A program made the translations under genes and the position numbers. 36,317 bases of DNA from Bacillota bacterium (GTDB lineage Bacteria; Bacillota; Clostridia; Lachnospirales; Cellulosilyticaceae). The notes below the pieces were generated by a model. The model was not told the origin of the DNA. It worked only from the letters and a program-made list of their open reading frames with translations, and did not search any database. Positions 7,425 through 15,437 of this stretch are shown here, in pieces. The stretch's first letter is position 1, and each line of letters starts with the position of its first letter. The DNA is taken from NCBI GenBank assembly GCA_023393125.1, contig JAEWMQ010000039.1:1-36317 (forward strand), read 5' to 3'.

Positions 7425-8180
7425 TTATGCAAATATTAATGAAAATCCCAAAATAACAAGTTCTAATATGCCAATAACAACCGCTGCTTTCTTCTTACTT
7501 TTATGCGTTACCAAACTATACCCTATAATTAAATAAGCCATACATACTAAACGTTCCAAAGAGAAAAAGCTTAAAACAACCATTAGCGAGTTATTTGCCA
7601 TTAAAGTTGTTCGGTCAAATAAACTTGCTAGATTAAAGACCATATAATTAACACCAATCAGATTAGCCATAAAATAATCTGCTACTTGAATCACTAGACT
7701 AATAAATAAACCTAAAAGCATTACCGTGTAAAGAGAAGCAAATTTGCATCTATCCTTTGCTATGGCCTTTATAATTTGCAAAATAATGGTCTGCACTAAA
7801 GCTACTATAAATACGCCAATAAAGGAACTAATAGCTCCAACTACTAAGGATACTATGTATTGCTGACTAATCATATCTTCGGCTACATCTTTACTTCTTA
7901 AGGCATCATAAACCATTTGGCGCATCTCTGGATTAATATGTTGCATGAAAGTAAGGAGAAGTATTGTTAAAATAAAACCAACAACGGCAATACTATTTCC
8001 CTTGGGTGGTTCGCATAATAAGTTCTCCTTCATCATCTTACTAGGTGCAACTATGGCATTAATGAAGTGTTTATACCAAGGGGTAACTACTCTTGTTTCC
8101 TCTTCTATTAAGCGTTCCCTATCTACAACAGCAAATCCACCATCAAAGGCGTCTCTTTCCTTCTTTTCTAATTCACTCAT
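7425..8180 (-). CDS. Yip1-domain membrane protein
   Basis: This 251-residue protein has a hydrophilic N-terminus (about 1-60) and five or six hydrophobic segments. WYKHFINAIVAPSKMMKENL followed by the first membrane segment is the pattern of bacterial Yip1/YIP1-family proteins, whose function is mostly unknown. AGGGGGA precedes ATG 8180. It has its own promoter, and secG begins 87 bases downstream with no clear terminator between, so read-through into secG is possible. The family name rests on overall architecture rather than on a diagnostic motif. Confidence 0.65.
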   Translation of the reverse strand: MSELEKKERDAFDGGFAVVDRERLIEEETRVVTPWYKHFINAIVAPSKMMKENLLCEPPKGNSIAVVGFILTILLLTFMQHINPEMRQMVYDALRSKDVAEDMISQQYIVSLVVGAISSFIGVFIVALVQTIILQIIKAIAKDRCKFASLYTVMLLGLFISLVIQVADYFMANLIGVNYMVFNLASLFDRTTLMANNSLMVVLSFFSLERLVCMAYLIIGYSLVTHKSKKKAAVVIGILELVILGFSLIFA

Positions 8181-8251
8181 GTCTTTCCCCCTACTTAATC
8201 TAAGTTAAATAACTTTGTTTATTATCAATTATAATATATATCTACGTGTTT

Positions 8252-8279
8252 ATTATACCTATTGTTTTCAGTTAATCAA
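8252..8279 (-). promoter_or_regulatory. Promoter of the Yip1-like gene
   Basis: Minus-strand -35 TTGATT (8274-8279), a 16-base spacer and a perfect -10 TATAAT (8252-8257), about 72 bases before the start codon. Confidence 0.65.
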
Positions 8280-8351
8280 TAATCTTTACATTATTTTTAT
8301 AAATATTTTAATAAAATCTAATGAAGAATTGATAATGAGCTTTTATAAAAG

Positions 8352-8380
8352 AAAAGAGAGGGAATGTATCCCTCTCTTTT
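8352..8380 (-). terminator. Terminator of eno
   Basis: AAAAGAGAGGGA (8352-8363) and TCCCTCTCTTTT (8369-8380) form a perfect 12-bp stem with loop ATGTA, 19 bases past the enolase stop. Confidence 0.9.
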
Positions 8381-8398
8381 TGTTACTTTATTATTTTA

Positions 8399-9715
8399 TT
8401 ATTTTAAGTTAAAGAAAGATTTTCTTCCTCTAAATTCAGCAATCTCTTCAAGTTCTTCTTCAATACGAAGGAGTTGGTTGTATTTAGCAGTACGGTCAGA
8501 ACGTGCTGGAGCACCTGTTTTAATCTGTCCTGCATTAACAGCTACTACAATATCTGCAATTGTATTGTCTTCTGATTCACCAGAGCGGTGTGAAACCACA
8601 GCTGTATAGCCTGCACGGTTAGCCATTTCAATAGCATTGAAAGTCTCTGTAAGTGTACCAATTTGGTTAACTTTAATTAAAATAGAGTTACCTACGCCAG
8701 CTTCAATACCTTTTTCAAGTATGCTTGTGTTAGTTACGAATAAGTCGTCTCCTACAAGTTGAATACGTTTACCAAGTCTGTCAGTAAGGAGTTTCCAACC
8801 ATCCCAGTCATTTTCTCCTAAACCATCTTCAATAGAGATAATAGGATATTTATTAACAAGGGCTTCGTAGTAATCTACCATTTCCTCTGAAGTACGTACC
8901 ACTTCTTTGCCTGTCATCTTGCTTTCGCCTTTAAAGTAGTATTTCTTATCTTCTTTATTGTAAAGCTCAGAAGCCGCTGCATCCATGGCAATGAACATAT
9001 CTTCTCCTGGTTTATATCCTGCTTTTTCAATAGCTTCTACAATTAAATTTAAAACATCATCAGCTGTAGCAAGGTCTGGTGCAAAACCACCTTCATCACC
9101 TACACCTGTAGAAAGCCCTTTACTATTTAATACTTTTTTAAGTGTATGGTAAGTTTCTACACACATACGAAGTGCTTCTTTAAAAGAAGGTGCTCCTACT
9201 GGCATAATCATGAATTCTTGTAAGTCTACTGTATTATCAGCATGTTCTCCACCATTTAAAATGTTCATCATAGGTACAGGTAATACTTTAGCATTAATAC
9301 CACCTAGGTATTGGTAAAGTGGCATACTAAGTGCATTAGCTGCTGCTTTTGCTACTGCCATAGATACACCTAAAATAGCGTTAGCACCTAAGTTAGATTT
9401 AGTAGGTGTGCCATCTAAGTCAATCATGACTTTATCGATAGCTGCTTGATCTAAAGCATTCATACCAATAACTGCTTCTGCAATAATATTATTAACATGG
9501 TCTACTGCTTTAGTAACGCCTTTACCCATATATCTACTTTTATCATCATCACGAAGCTCTAAAGCTTCTCTCTCTCCTGTAGAGGCTCCTGAAGGTACAA
9601 TGGCAGATCCCATATAATCACCTTCAACAATAACTTCTACTTCTATTGTAGGGTTAGCTCTAGAGTCTAACACCTCTCTTGCAAATACATCTAATATTTC
9701 AATATATCCTTTCAT
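8399..9715 (-). CDS. eno: Enolase
   Basis: Enolase converts 2-phosphoglycerate to phosphoenolpyruvate in glycolysis and is Mg2+-dependent and cytosolic. The 438-residue protein has the standard length and order: an N-terminal capping domain (VLDSRANPTIEVEV), VGDEGGFAPD with a catalytic Glu, metal ligands in AMDAAASE, SIEDGL and VGDDLFVTN, the catalytic Lys in ILIKVNQIGTL, and SHRSGESEDN near the end. AAAGGAGG precedes ATG 9715. It is the last glycolytic gene of the cluster but is set apart from gpmI by 642 bases and has its own promoter and terminator, so it is probably transcribed separately. Confidence 0.97.
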   Translation of the reverse strand: MKGYIEILDVFAREVLDSRANPTIEVEVIVEGDYMGSAIVPSGASTGEREALELRDDDKSRYMGKGVTKAVDHVNNIIAEAVIGMNALDQAAIDKVMIDLDGTPTKSNLGANAILGVSMAVAKAAANALSMPLYQYLGGINAKVLPVPMMNILNGGEHADNTVDLQEFMIMPVGAPSFKEALRMCVETYHTLKKVLNSKGLSTGVGDEGGFAPDLATADDVLNLIVEAIEKAGYKPGEDMFIAMDAAASELYNKEDKKYYFKGESKMTGKEVVRTSEEMVDYYEALVNKYPIISIEDGLGENDWDGWKLLTDRLGKRIQLVGDDLFVTNTSILEKGIEAGVGNSILIKVNQIGTLTETFNAIEMANRAGYTAVVSHRSGESEDNTIADIVVAVNAGQIKTGAPARSDRTAKYNQLLRIEEELEEIAEFRGRKSFFNLK

Positions 9716-9879
9716 TTAACGAACCTCCTTTAAATTAACTATTCTCACATATTTTTACCAACGCTTACTTAATTTATGCACTGGCACTTATGATGTCTAG
9801 GTACTAGTTTATAAGCTAAACAGTATTTCTATTTTATTATTTATTTTGTAATTTATTTTTTATTACTATGTATATTTTA

Positions 9880-9908
9880 ATATTATTACTGAAATTAACT
9901 TTTGTCAA
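9880..9908 (-). promoter_or_regulatory. Promoter of eno
   Basis: Minus-strand consensus -35 TTGACA (9903-9908), a 17-base spacer and -10 TAATAT (9880-9885). This implies an eno leader of about 155 bases. Confidence 0.65.
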
Positions 9909-9988
9909 ATAATAATTATCAAAAAGCTATTTCATTATAAATCTAAAAACAATATGAGTTACTTCACTATCAGCAAACATATTAAAAT

Positions 9989-10027
9989 AGCCCACACCTC
10001 ATTTACCAAGGTGTGGGCTTCTTTTTT
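9989..10027 (+). terminator. Terminator-like hairpin, plus orientation
   Basis: AGCCCACACCT (9989-9999) pairs perfectly with AGGTGTGGGCT (10009-10019), followed by TCTTTTTT on the plus strand. The minus-strand tail (ATTTTAA) is weaker, so it fits a plus-strand transcript better, yet no plus-strand gene is known here. It might still end gpmI read-through. Confidence 0.6.
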
Positions 10028-10111
10028 ATAAAAAAGTTATGTCAAATGTGTGACAAACGTCTTCGCCACCATTTGACAATCATTGATATATCAAAATGTC
10101 AGCGCTGATAT

Positions 10112-10141
10112 GGTAGTGGGTAGCTAATCCACTACCTTTTT
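10112..10141 (+). terminator. Second terminator-like hairpin, plus orientation
   Basis: GGTAGTGG (10112-10119) and CCACTACC (10129-10136) form an 8-bp stem with a 9-base loop, followed by TTTTT. No T-tract follows on the minus strand, so it is oriented for a plus-strand RNA. Confidence 0.55.
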
Positions 10142-10232
10142 ACCATTTGATTAATCATTTTGGATGGTTGATATGAGAACTTTGTTGTCATTAGTTCTCT
10201 TTGTACAAAAGATTGCTAGGTTATTAAAGAGT

Positions 10233-10338
10233 GTGTGTGTAATAATATGCCCTATGCTGTTTTTTGTACTAAAATGTGTGATACCTTGTCTTCAAAGCCA
10301 ACTGATAAGTTGTGTGTGTAATAGTATGGCCTTTGCTG
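10233..10338. repeat. 27-base imperfect direct repeat
   Basis: Copies at 10233-10259 and 10312-10338 agree at 24 of 27 positions and begin GTGTGTGTAATA. The offset is 79 bases. They lie in the gpmI 3' flank; on the minus strand each reads CAGCA...ACACACAC. Confidence 0.75.
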
Positions 10339-10357
10339 ACGCTAAGCTAACACTTTT

Positions 10358-11893
10358 TTATTTCACTAATAAAGATTCACCAGTCATTTCTGCTGGTTTT
10401 TCCATTCCCATCATTTCAATTAAAGTTGGAGCGATATCTGCAAGTTTACCGCCTTCTTTAAGTGTTACGCCTTCTTTGTAATTAACAAGAACGAATGGTA
10501 CTGGATTAGTAGTGTGTGCAGTAAATGCGCCGCCTGTTTCAGGATCAACCATTTGTTCTGCATTACCATGGTCTGCGCAAATAAATGCATAACCATTTGT
10601 TTCTTCAATAGCAGTAATCACTTTACCTACTGCTGTATCCACTGCTTCAATTGCTTTTTTAGCAGCTTCAAGGTTACCTGTATGACCAACCATATCTGGG
10701 TTAGCAAAGTTACAGATAATCACATCATATTTACCACTACGAATAGCAGCTTCAAGTTTCTCTGTTACTTCTGGTACACTCATTTCTGGTTGTAAGTCAT
10801 AAGTTGCAACTTTTGGAGATTGTACAAGAATTCTGTCTTCTCCTTCATTAGCTTCTTCTTCACCACCATTGAAGAAGAAAGTAACGTGTGCATATTTTTC
10901 TGTTTCTGCAATACGAAGTTGTGTTTTACCGTTTTTAGCAAGGAACTCACCAAAAGTGTTAGTAAGTTCTTCTGGAACGAAGCAAACTTCTGTATTTGGC
11001 ATTGTAATATCATATTGTGTGAAAGTCGTAAAAGCATTACCAATACGTTCTCTCTCAAAACCGTTGAATTCTGGATCACAGAATACACGAGTCATTTCAC
11101 GTGCACGGTCAGGTCTAAAGTTAAAGAATATAACTGCATCTTCTGGTTTAATAGCACCAATAGCTTTGCCATCTTCTGTAATAACTGTAGGTATAACGAA
11201 TTCATCGTTAACATCTTGAGCATAAGAATCAGCCATTACTTGTACTGGATCAGTTCCTTCTACTCCTTTACCTAGAGCAATTGCATTATAAGCTTTTTCT
11301 ACACGGTCCCATCTATTATCACGGTCCATTGCATAGTAACGTCCTGATAAAGATGCGATTTGTCCTACACCGATTTCTTTCATCTTAGCTACTAAGGCTT
11401 CAACGAATCCTTTACCTGATGCAGGTGGTGTATCTCTTCCATCTAAGAAAGCATGTACATATACTTTTTCTAAACCTTCTTTTTTAGCCATTTCAAGAAG
11501 ACCATAAAGGTGTTCGATATGGCTGTGTACACCACCATCTGATAATAAACCAAATAAGTGAAGTGCACTATTATTTGTTTTACAAACGTTCATTGCTTTT
11601 AATAAAGCTTCATTTTTAAAGAATTCACCATCTTGGATGGCTTTAGTAATACTTGTAAGTTGTTGGTAGACAATACGTCCAGCACCCATATTAAGGTGAC
11701 CAACTTCTGAGTTACCCATTTGTCCATCTGGAAGACCTACAGCCATGCCACTTGCATAACCTTTTACAGTAGGATATTTCTTCATAATAGCATCAAGATT
11801 TGGTTTGCTAGCTTCTGCAATTGCATTAGCTTCCATGTTTTCATTGATACCGAAGCCATCCAGAATGAGTAATAATGTTGTTTGTTTACTCAT
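10358..11893 (-). CDS. gpmI: 2,3-bisphosphoglycerate-independent phosphoglycerate mutase
   Basis: This enzyme interconverts 3- and 2-phosphoglycerate using two Mn2+ ions and a phosphoserine intermediate, without needing 2,3-BPG. The 511-residue length is standard. D12 (LLILDGFG) and the nucleophile S62 in GNSEVGH form the metal and phosphate site. HAFLDGRDTPP and SLSGRYYAMDRD belong to the substrate-binding insert, and the C-terminal metal ligands lie in CNFANPDMVGHTG and CADHGNAEQM. AAGGAGG precedes the ATG. Its start lies 26 bases after the tpiA stop, so the two are almost certainly co-transcribed. Manganese dependence is family knowledge. Confidence 0.97.
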   Translation of the reverse strand: MSKQTTLLLILDGFGINENMEANAIAEASKPNLDAIMKKYPTVKGYASGMAVGLPDGQMGNSEVGHLNMGAGRIVYQQLTSITKAIQDGEFFKNEALLKAMNVCKTNNSALHLFGLLSDGGVHSHIEHLYGLLEMAKKEGLEKVYVHAFLDGRDTPPASGKGFVEALVAKMKEIGVGQIASLSGRYYAMDRDNRWDRVEKAYNAIALGKGVEGTDPVQVMADSYAQDVNDEFVIPTVITEDGKAIGAIKPEDAVIFFNFRPDRAREMTRVFCDPEFNGFERERIGNAFTTFTQYDITMPNTEVCFVPEELTNTFGEFLAKNGKTQLRIAETEKYAHVTFFFNGGEEEANEGEDRILVQSPKVATYDLQPEMSVPEVTEKLEAAIRSGKYDVIICNFANPDMVGHTGNLEAAKKAIEAVDTAVGKVITAIEETNGYAFICADHGNAEQMVDPETGGAFTAHTTNPVPFVLVNYKEGVTLKEGGKLADIAPTLIEMMGMEKPAEMTGESLLVK

Positions 11894-11919
11894 CTTTTTG
11901 TCCTCCTTTTTATTACTTT

Positions 11920-12663
11920 TTAGTAGTTAACGATTGAAGTAAATTCAGCTTTAAGAGAAGCTCCACCAACAAGACCACCGTCAATGTTGCCCATGTTGAA
12001 TAATTCGTTTGCATTACCTGCATTTACGCTACCGCCGTATTGAACACGTACTTCATCAGCAACTTCCTGTCCATAAACTTCAGCAACTACTTCTCTAATG
12101 GCTCTACATACTTCTTCAGCTTGAGCTGAAGTAGCTGTTTTACCTGTTCCGATTGCCCAGATTGGTTCATAAGCAATAACTACTTTTTTAGCATCTTCTG
12201 CTTTTACATCTTTAAGAGCAACTTTTGTTTGAAGACGTACAAGGTCGATTGTAATGCCTTGTTCTCTTTCTTCTAAACTTTCACCAACACAAAGGATTGG
12301 TACTAAGTTATGCTCAATAGCTTTTAATACTTTTTTATTAACTGTTACATCTGTTTCAGCGAAATATTGTCTTCTTTCTGAGTGACCAATAATAACATAT
12401 TTAACACCAAGCTCTACAAGCATGCTTGGAGCGATTTCACCAGTGTAAGCACCGCTTTCTTCAAAGTGCATATTTTGTGCACCTACAGCAATGTTTGTTC
12501 CTTTAACTGCATCAAGCACAGCTGGAAGGCATACATATGGAGGACATACTACTACGTCTACTTCATTTGTATTGATTTCATTTTTTAAAGAATTGATAAG
12601 TTCTACAGCTTTAGCTGGAGTCATGTTCATTTTCCAGTTACCAGCAACGATTTTTTTACGCAT
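11920..12663 (-). CDS. tpiA: Triosephosphate isomerase
   Basis: Triosephosphate isomerase interconverts dihydroxyacetone phosphate and glyceraldehyde-3-phosphate. The 247 residues form a single TIM barrel with all catalytic residues visible: K11 in GNWKMN, H94 in IIGHSERR and E166 in AYEPIWAIGTGKTA, plus the phosphate loop YGGSVNAGNA and GGLVGGASL near the C-terminus. AAAGGAGT precedes ATG 12663. It lies between pgk and gpmI. A 270-base gap with two hairpins separates it from pgk, so expression may be adjusted by partial termination there. Confidence 0.97.
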   Translation of the reverse strand: MRKKIVAGNWKMNMTPAKAVELINSLKNEINTNEVDVVVCPPYVCLPAVLDAVKGTNIAVGAQNMHFEESGAYTGEIAPSMLVELGVKYVIIGHSERRQYFAETDVTVNKKVLKAIEHNLVPILCVGESLEEREQGITIDLVRLQTKVALKDVKAEDAKKVVIAYEPIWAIGTGKTATSAQAEEVCRAIREVVAEVYGQEVADEVRVQYGGSVNAGNANELFNMGNIDGGLVGGASLKAEFTSIVNY

Positions 12664-12759
12664 ATAAAAACACTCCTTTAGTTTTTATCGCTTTTTCATT
12701 AAAGAATTGGCGTTCCTTAATTAGCGTTTATTTTATGTCTAAATACTGCTCATTATGGC

Positions 12760-12804
12760 AATACTTTAGAAAAGTTCTCCTTACCTAAGGAGGAACCAAG
12801 TATT
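12760..12804 (-). terminator. Hairpin in the tpiA leader, possible terminator or attenuator
   Basis: GTTCTCCTT (12774-12782) pairs with AAGGAGGAAC (12787-12796), with one bulge. An outer AATACTT/AAGTATT helix (12760-12766, 12798-12804) encloses it. The minus-strand inner stem is followed by TTTTC. It lies about 97 bases before the tpiA start. Confidence 0.45.
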
Positions 12805-12812
12805 ATCCTTAT

Positions 12813-12854
12813 AAATAGCATTCACTTGCTAGGATAGGCTAATGAATGCTATTT
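12813..12854 (-). terminator. Long inverted repeat between pgk and tpiA
   Basis: AAATAGCATTCA (12813-12824) and TGAATGCTATTT (12843-12854) form a perfect 12-bp stem with an 18-base loop, 80 bases past pgk. The following T-run is short, so it may be a weak terminator or a stabilising 3' stem. Confidence 0.5.
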
Positions 12855-12879
12855 GAAATTTCATTTCTTAGCTTTAATC

Positions 12880-12931
12880 CAAATTAAAAATCAATCATTC
12901 TTCATTATTAATTTTTAATTCTTCATTGCTC
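12880..12931. repeat. AT-rich repeat related to the ilvE-end array
   Basis: Just past the pgk stop, the minus strand begins GAGCAATGAAGAATTAAAAA and continues with TGAAGAATGA words. It closely resembles the 39-base units at 32857-32973. Only about one unit is recognisable. Confidence 0.5.
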
Positions 12932-12934
12932 TTA

Positions 12935-14149
12935 TTATTTATTATCAGCTGCTGCTACACCTGGAAGTTCTTTACCTTCTAAGAACTCAAGTGATGCACC
13001 ACCACCTGTAGAGATGTGGCTCATTTTATCAGCAAAACCAAGACGTTTAACAGCGTTTACAGAGTCTCCTCCACCAACAACTGTTGTTGCATCAGCAAGA
13101 TCAGCTACTGCGCCACATACTGCAAGCGTACCTGCTGCGAAGTTTTCAAATTCGAATACACCCATTGGTCCATTCCATACAACTGTTTTAGCGCCAGCTA
13201 AAGCATCTTTGTAAAGTTCAATTGTTTTTGGTCCGATATCGAATCCTGACCAACCAGCTTCAATTGTGTCAACTGTAGCTCTTTCTGTATCGTTAGCAAA
13301 TGTTTTACCAACTACGTGGTCAACTGGAAGTAAAAGTTTAACGCCTTTTTCTTCAGCTTTTTTAACCATTTCTAAAGCATAATCCATTTTGTCTTCTTCA
13401 AGAAGAGAGTTACCAACTTCTTGACCTTGAGCTTTAAGGAATGTATACGCCATACCACCACCGATGATAAGTGTATCTACTTTATCAAGAAGGTTGTTGA
13501 TTACAGCAATTTTATCAGATACTTTAGCACCACCAAGGATAGCTACGAATGGACGAACTGGATTTTCTACAGCTTCGCCTAAGAATTTGATTTCTTTTTG
13601 CATTAAGTAACCTACTACGTTTTCTTTAGTGAATTTAGTTACACCAACGTTTGAGCAGTGTGCACGGTGAGCTGTACCAAATGCATCGTTTACGAATACT
13701 TCATTGTCGCAAAGAGCTGCAAGTTCTTTAGCATATGCTTCTGCATTTTCATCTTTACCATATTTTGTTTCTTCAACTCTGTAACGAGTGTTTTGAAGTA
13801 ATAATACTTCACCTTCTTTAAGTTCAGCAGCCACTTTTTGTGTTTCTGGGCCTGTTACTTTAGCGTCATCTACGAATTTAACTTCTACGCCAAGTCTTTC
13901 AGAAAGAGCAACTGCAACTGGAGCTAAAGATAACTCAGGAACAGCTTCACCTTTTGGTTTACCAAGGTGTGAGCAAAGGATAACTTTTGCACCTTGATCT
14001 AATAATTTTTTGATTGTTGGGATAGCACCGTCAATACGGTTGTAGTTTTGGATAACGCCTTCTTTTAAAGGTACGTTGAAATCGCAACGAACAAGGACTT
14101 TTTTGCCTTGAAGATTTGCTAAATCATCTACTGTTTTTTTGTTTAACAT
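12935..14149 (-). CDS. pgk: Phosphoglycerate kinase
   Basis: Phosphoglycerate kinase transfers phosphate from 1,3-bisphosphoglycerate to ADP, the first ATP-forming step of glycolysis. The two-lobed structure is recognisable: the N-lobe has VRCDFNVPLKEG, SHLGKPKG, NDAFGTAHRAH and GGAKVSDK; the C-lobe has GPMGVFE and VGGGDSVNAV. ATG 14149 is the start because AAAGGAGA lies just upstream; it gives 404 residues. An in-frame TTG at 14167 would put the Shine-Dalgarno site inside the gene, so it is rejected. It lies between gap, which has its own terminator, and tpiA. Confidence 0.96.
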   Translation of the reverse strand: MLNKKTVDDLANLQGKKVLVRCDFNVPLKEGVIQNYNRIDGAIPTIKKLLDQGAKVILCSHLGKPKGEAVPELSLAPVAVALSERLGVEVKFVDDAKVTGPETQKVAAELKEGEVLLLQNTRYRVEETKYGKDENAEAYAKELAALCDNEVFVNDAFGTAHRAHCSNVGVTKFTKENVVGYLMQKEIKFLGEAVENPVRPFVAILGGAKVSDKIAVINNLLDKVDTLIIGGGMAYTFLKAQGQEVGNSLLEEDKMDYALEMVKKAEEKGVKLLLPVDHVVGKTFANDTERATVDTIEAGWSGFDIGPKTIELYKDALAGAKTVVWNGPMGVFEFENFAAGTLAVCGAVADLADATTVVGGGDSVNAVKRLGFADKMSHISTGGGASLEFLEGKELPGVAAADNK

Positions 14150-14202
14150 GAGAATATCTCCTTTCAAATTTCCATTTTTTAGTATATTTTAATAACCAAA
14201 AA

Positions 14203-14239
14203 GGTCCAGTCCTATAAGTCTAACCTACAAGACCGGACC
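14203..14239 (-). terminator. Terminator of gap
   Basis: GGTCC-A-GTC (14203-14211) pairs with GAC-C-GGACC (14231-14239), followed on the minus strand by TTTTTGG. It lies 44 bases past the gap stop. Partial termination here would favour gap over pgk. Confidence 0.75.
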
Positions 14240-14282
14240 CTGTTAGGATCTTATAATAACTTCTCTATTAATTTACTAAAAA

Positions 14283-15296
14283 TTAAGCAAGTTCAGCGAA
14301 GTATTTGATTGTTCTAACCATTTGGCTTGTGTATGAGTTTTCATTGTCATACCAAGAAACAACTTTAACTAAAGTTTGTCCATTTCCAAGTAATGTTACT
14401 TTTGTTTGAGTTGCATCGAATAATGAACCGTATGTGATACCGATGATATCAGATGATACTAATTCTTCTTCTGTGTAACCAAATGATGCTGAAGAAGCAG
14501 CTTTCATTGCAGCGTTGATTTCTTCTGCTGTTACTTCTTTATCTACTACTGCTACTAATTCTGTTAAAGAACCTGTTGGAACTGGAACACGTTGTGCACC
14601 ACCATCTAATTTACCAGCTAATTCTGGAACAACTAAACCGATAGCTTTAGCAGCACCTGTTGAGTTAGGAACGATGTTTGCAGCAGCAGCTCTAGCTCTT
14701 CTTAAATCTCCTTTTGGATGTGGACCATCTAATGTCATTTGGTCTCCTGTGTAAGCATGGATAGTTGTCATAGTTCCTTTTACGATTGGAGCTAATTTGT
14801 TTAATGTATCAGCCATTGGAGCTAAACAGTTTGTTGTACAAGAAGCAGCTGAGATGATTGTATCTTCTGCTGTTAATGTATTTTCGTTTACACTGTATAC
14901 AACTGTTGGAAGGTCGTTACCAGCTGGAGCAGAGATAACAACTTTTTTAGCACCTGCATCGATGTGAGCTTGAGATTTAGCTTTAGATACATAGAATCCT
15001 GTACATTCAAGAACTACGTCTACACCAAGTTCTCCCCATGGAAGATCTGCTGCATTTTTTTCAGCGTAGATTTTGATTTCTTTTCCATCTACTACGATAG
15101 AATCTTCTTTAGCTTCAACTTTATCAGCTAATGCATATCTACCTTGAGCTGAATCGTATTTTAATAAGTGTGCTAACATTTTTGGGTTAGTTAAATCGTT
15201 GATTGCTACTATTTCGTAACCTTCTGCACCGAACATTTGTCTGAAAGCAAGACGTCCAATACGTCCAAATCCATTAATCGCTACTTTTACTGCCAT
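14283..15296 (-). CDS. gap: Glyceraldehyde-3-phosphate dehydrogenase (type I)
   Basis: This enzyme oxidises glyceraldehyde-3-phosphate to 1,3-bisphosphoglycerate with NAD+ and phosphate. The 337-residue protein begins with the Rossmann motif INGFGRIGR (7-15). D34 follows at the end of the second strand, favouring NAD over NADP. The catalytic cysteine is C153 in ASCTTNC. HAYTGDQ, the RRARAAAANIVP region and WYDNENSY at the C-terminus are all present. AAGGAGG precedes the ATG. It follows cggR by 141 bases with only a weak hairpin between, so it is expected to be transcribed from the CggR-controlled promoter. Confidence 0.97.
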   Translation of the reverse strand: MAVKVAINGFGRIGRLAFRQMFGAEGYEIVAINDLTNPKMLAHLLKYDSAQGRYALADKVEAKEDSIVVDGKEIKIYAEKNAADLPWGELGVDVVLECTGFYVSKAKSQAHIDAGAKKVVISAPAGNDLPTVVYSVNENTLTAEDTIISAASCTTNCLAPMADTLNKLAPIVKGTMTTIHAYTGDQMTLDGPHPKGDLRRARAAAANIVPNSTGAAKAIGLVVPELAGKLDGGAQRVPVPTGSLTELVAVVDKEVTAEEINAAMKAASSASFGYTEEELVSSDIIGITYGSLFDATQTKVTLLGNGQTLVKVVSWYDNENSYTSQMVRTIKYFAELA

Positions 15297-15343
15297 TATT
15301 GGTTCCTCCTTGAAATAATTTCATTTTTTTAATTTATATTCAA

Positions 15344-15377
15344 ATCGCCGATATTAGTATGTACTATACATGGCGAT
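15344..15377 (-). promoter_or_regulatory. Inverted repeat in the cggR-gap spacer
   Basis: TACATGGCGAT (15367-15377) can pair with ATGTA (15359-15363) and, across a 9-base bulge, with ATCGCC (15344-15349). It sits about 50-80 bases before gap. In B. subtilis the cggR-gapA mRNA is cut between the genes and a stem-loop protects the gapA 5' end; this could be the equivalent, or an operator. Confidence 0.4.
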
Positions 15378-15437
15378 ATGATACCACTATCATTTTACCA
15401 CCTATTGCTTATGAATACTATGGTAAATGTTAATTTT

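Larger units (their letters stand above)
9716..10357. other. 642-base non-coding region between eno and gpmI
   Basis: No convincing gene was found. The left part holds the eno leader and promoter. The rest is crowded with symmetry: a 16-base palindrome at 10021-10036, TGTCAAATG/CATTTGACA arms (10040-10048, 10070-10078), palindromes at 10083-10094 and 10099-10108, two plus-oriented hairpins with T-tracts, a GAGAACT/AGTTCTC hairpin (10175-10199), and a 27-base direct repeat. An antisense-overlapping plus-strand frame from 10164 lacks convincing features. The region may encode small RNA or hold a decayed element. Confidence 0.6.

Noticed and set aside
10164..10481. Plus-strand 105-codon hydrophobic reading frame
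   Set aside because: Its second half is antisense to the conserved gpmI end, it covers the direct repeat, and its ribosome-binding site is only marginal. It was not taken as a toxin-like or membrane peptide.
10780..11275. Several overlapping long frames on both strands inside gpmI
   Set aside because: They are Cys/Phe- or Lys-rich shadow translations of the strongly conserved gpmI frame.
14149..14167. TTG start of pgk six codons upstream
   Set aside because: It would place the AAAGGAG ribosome-binding site inside the coding region; ATG 14149 has ideal spacing.
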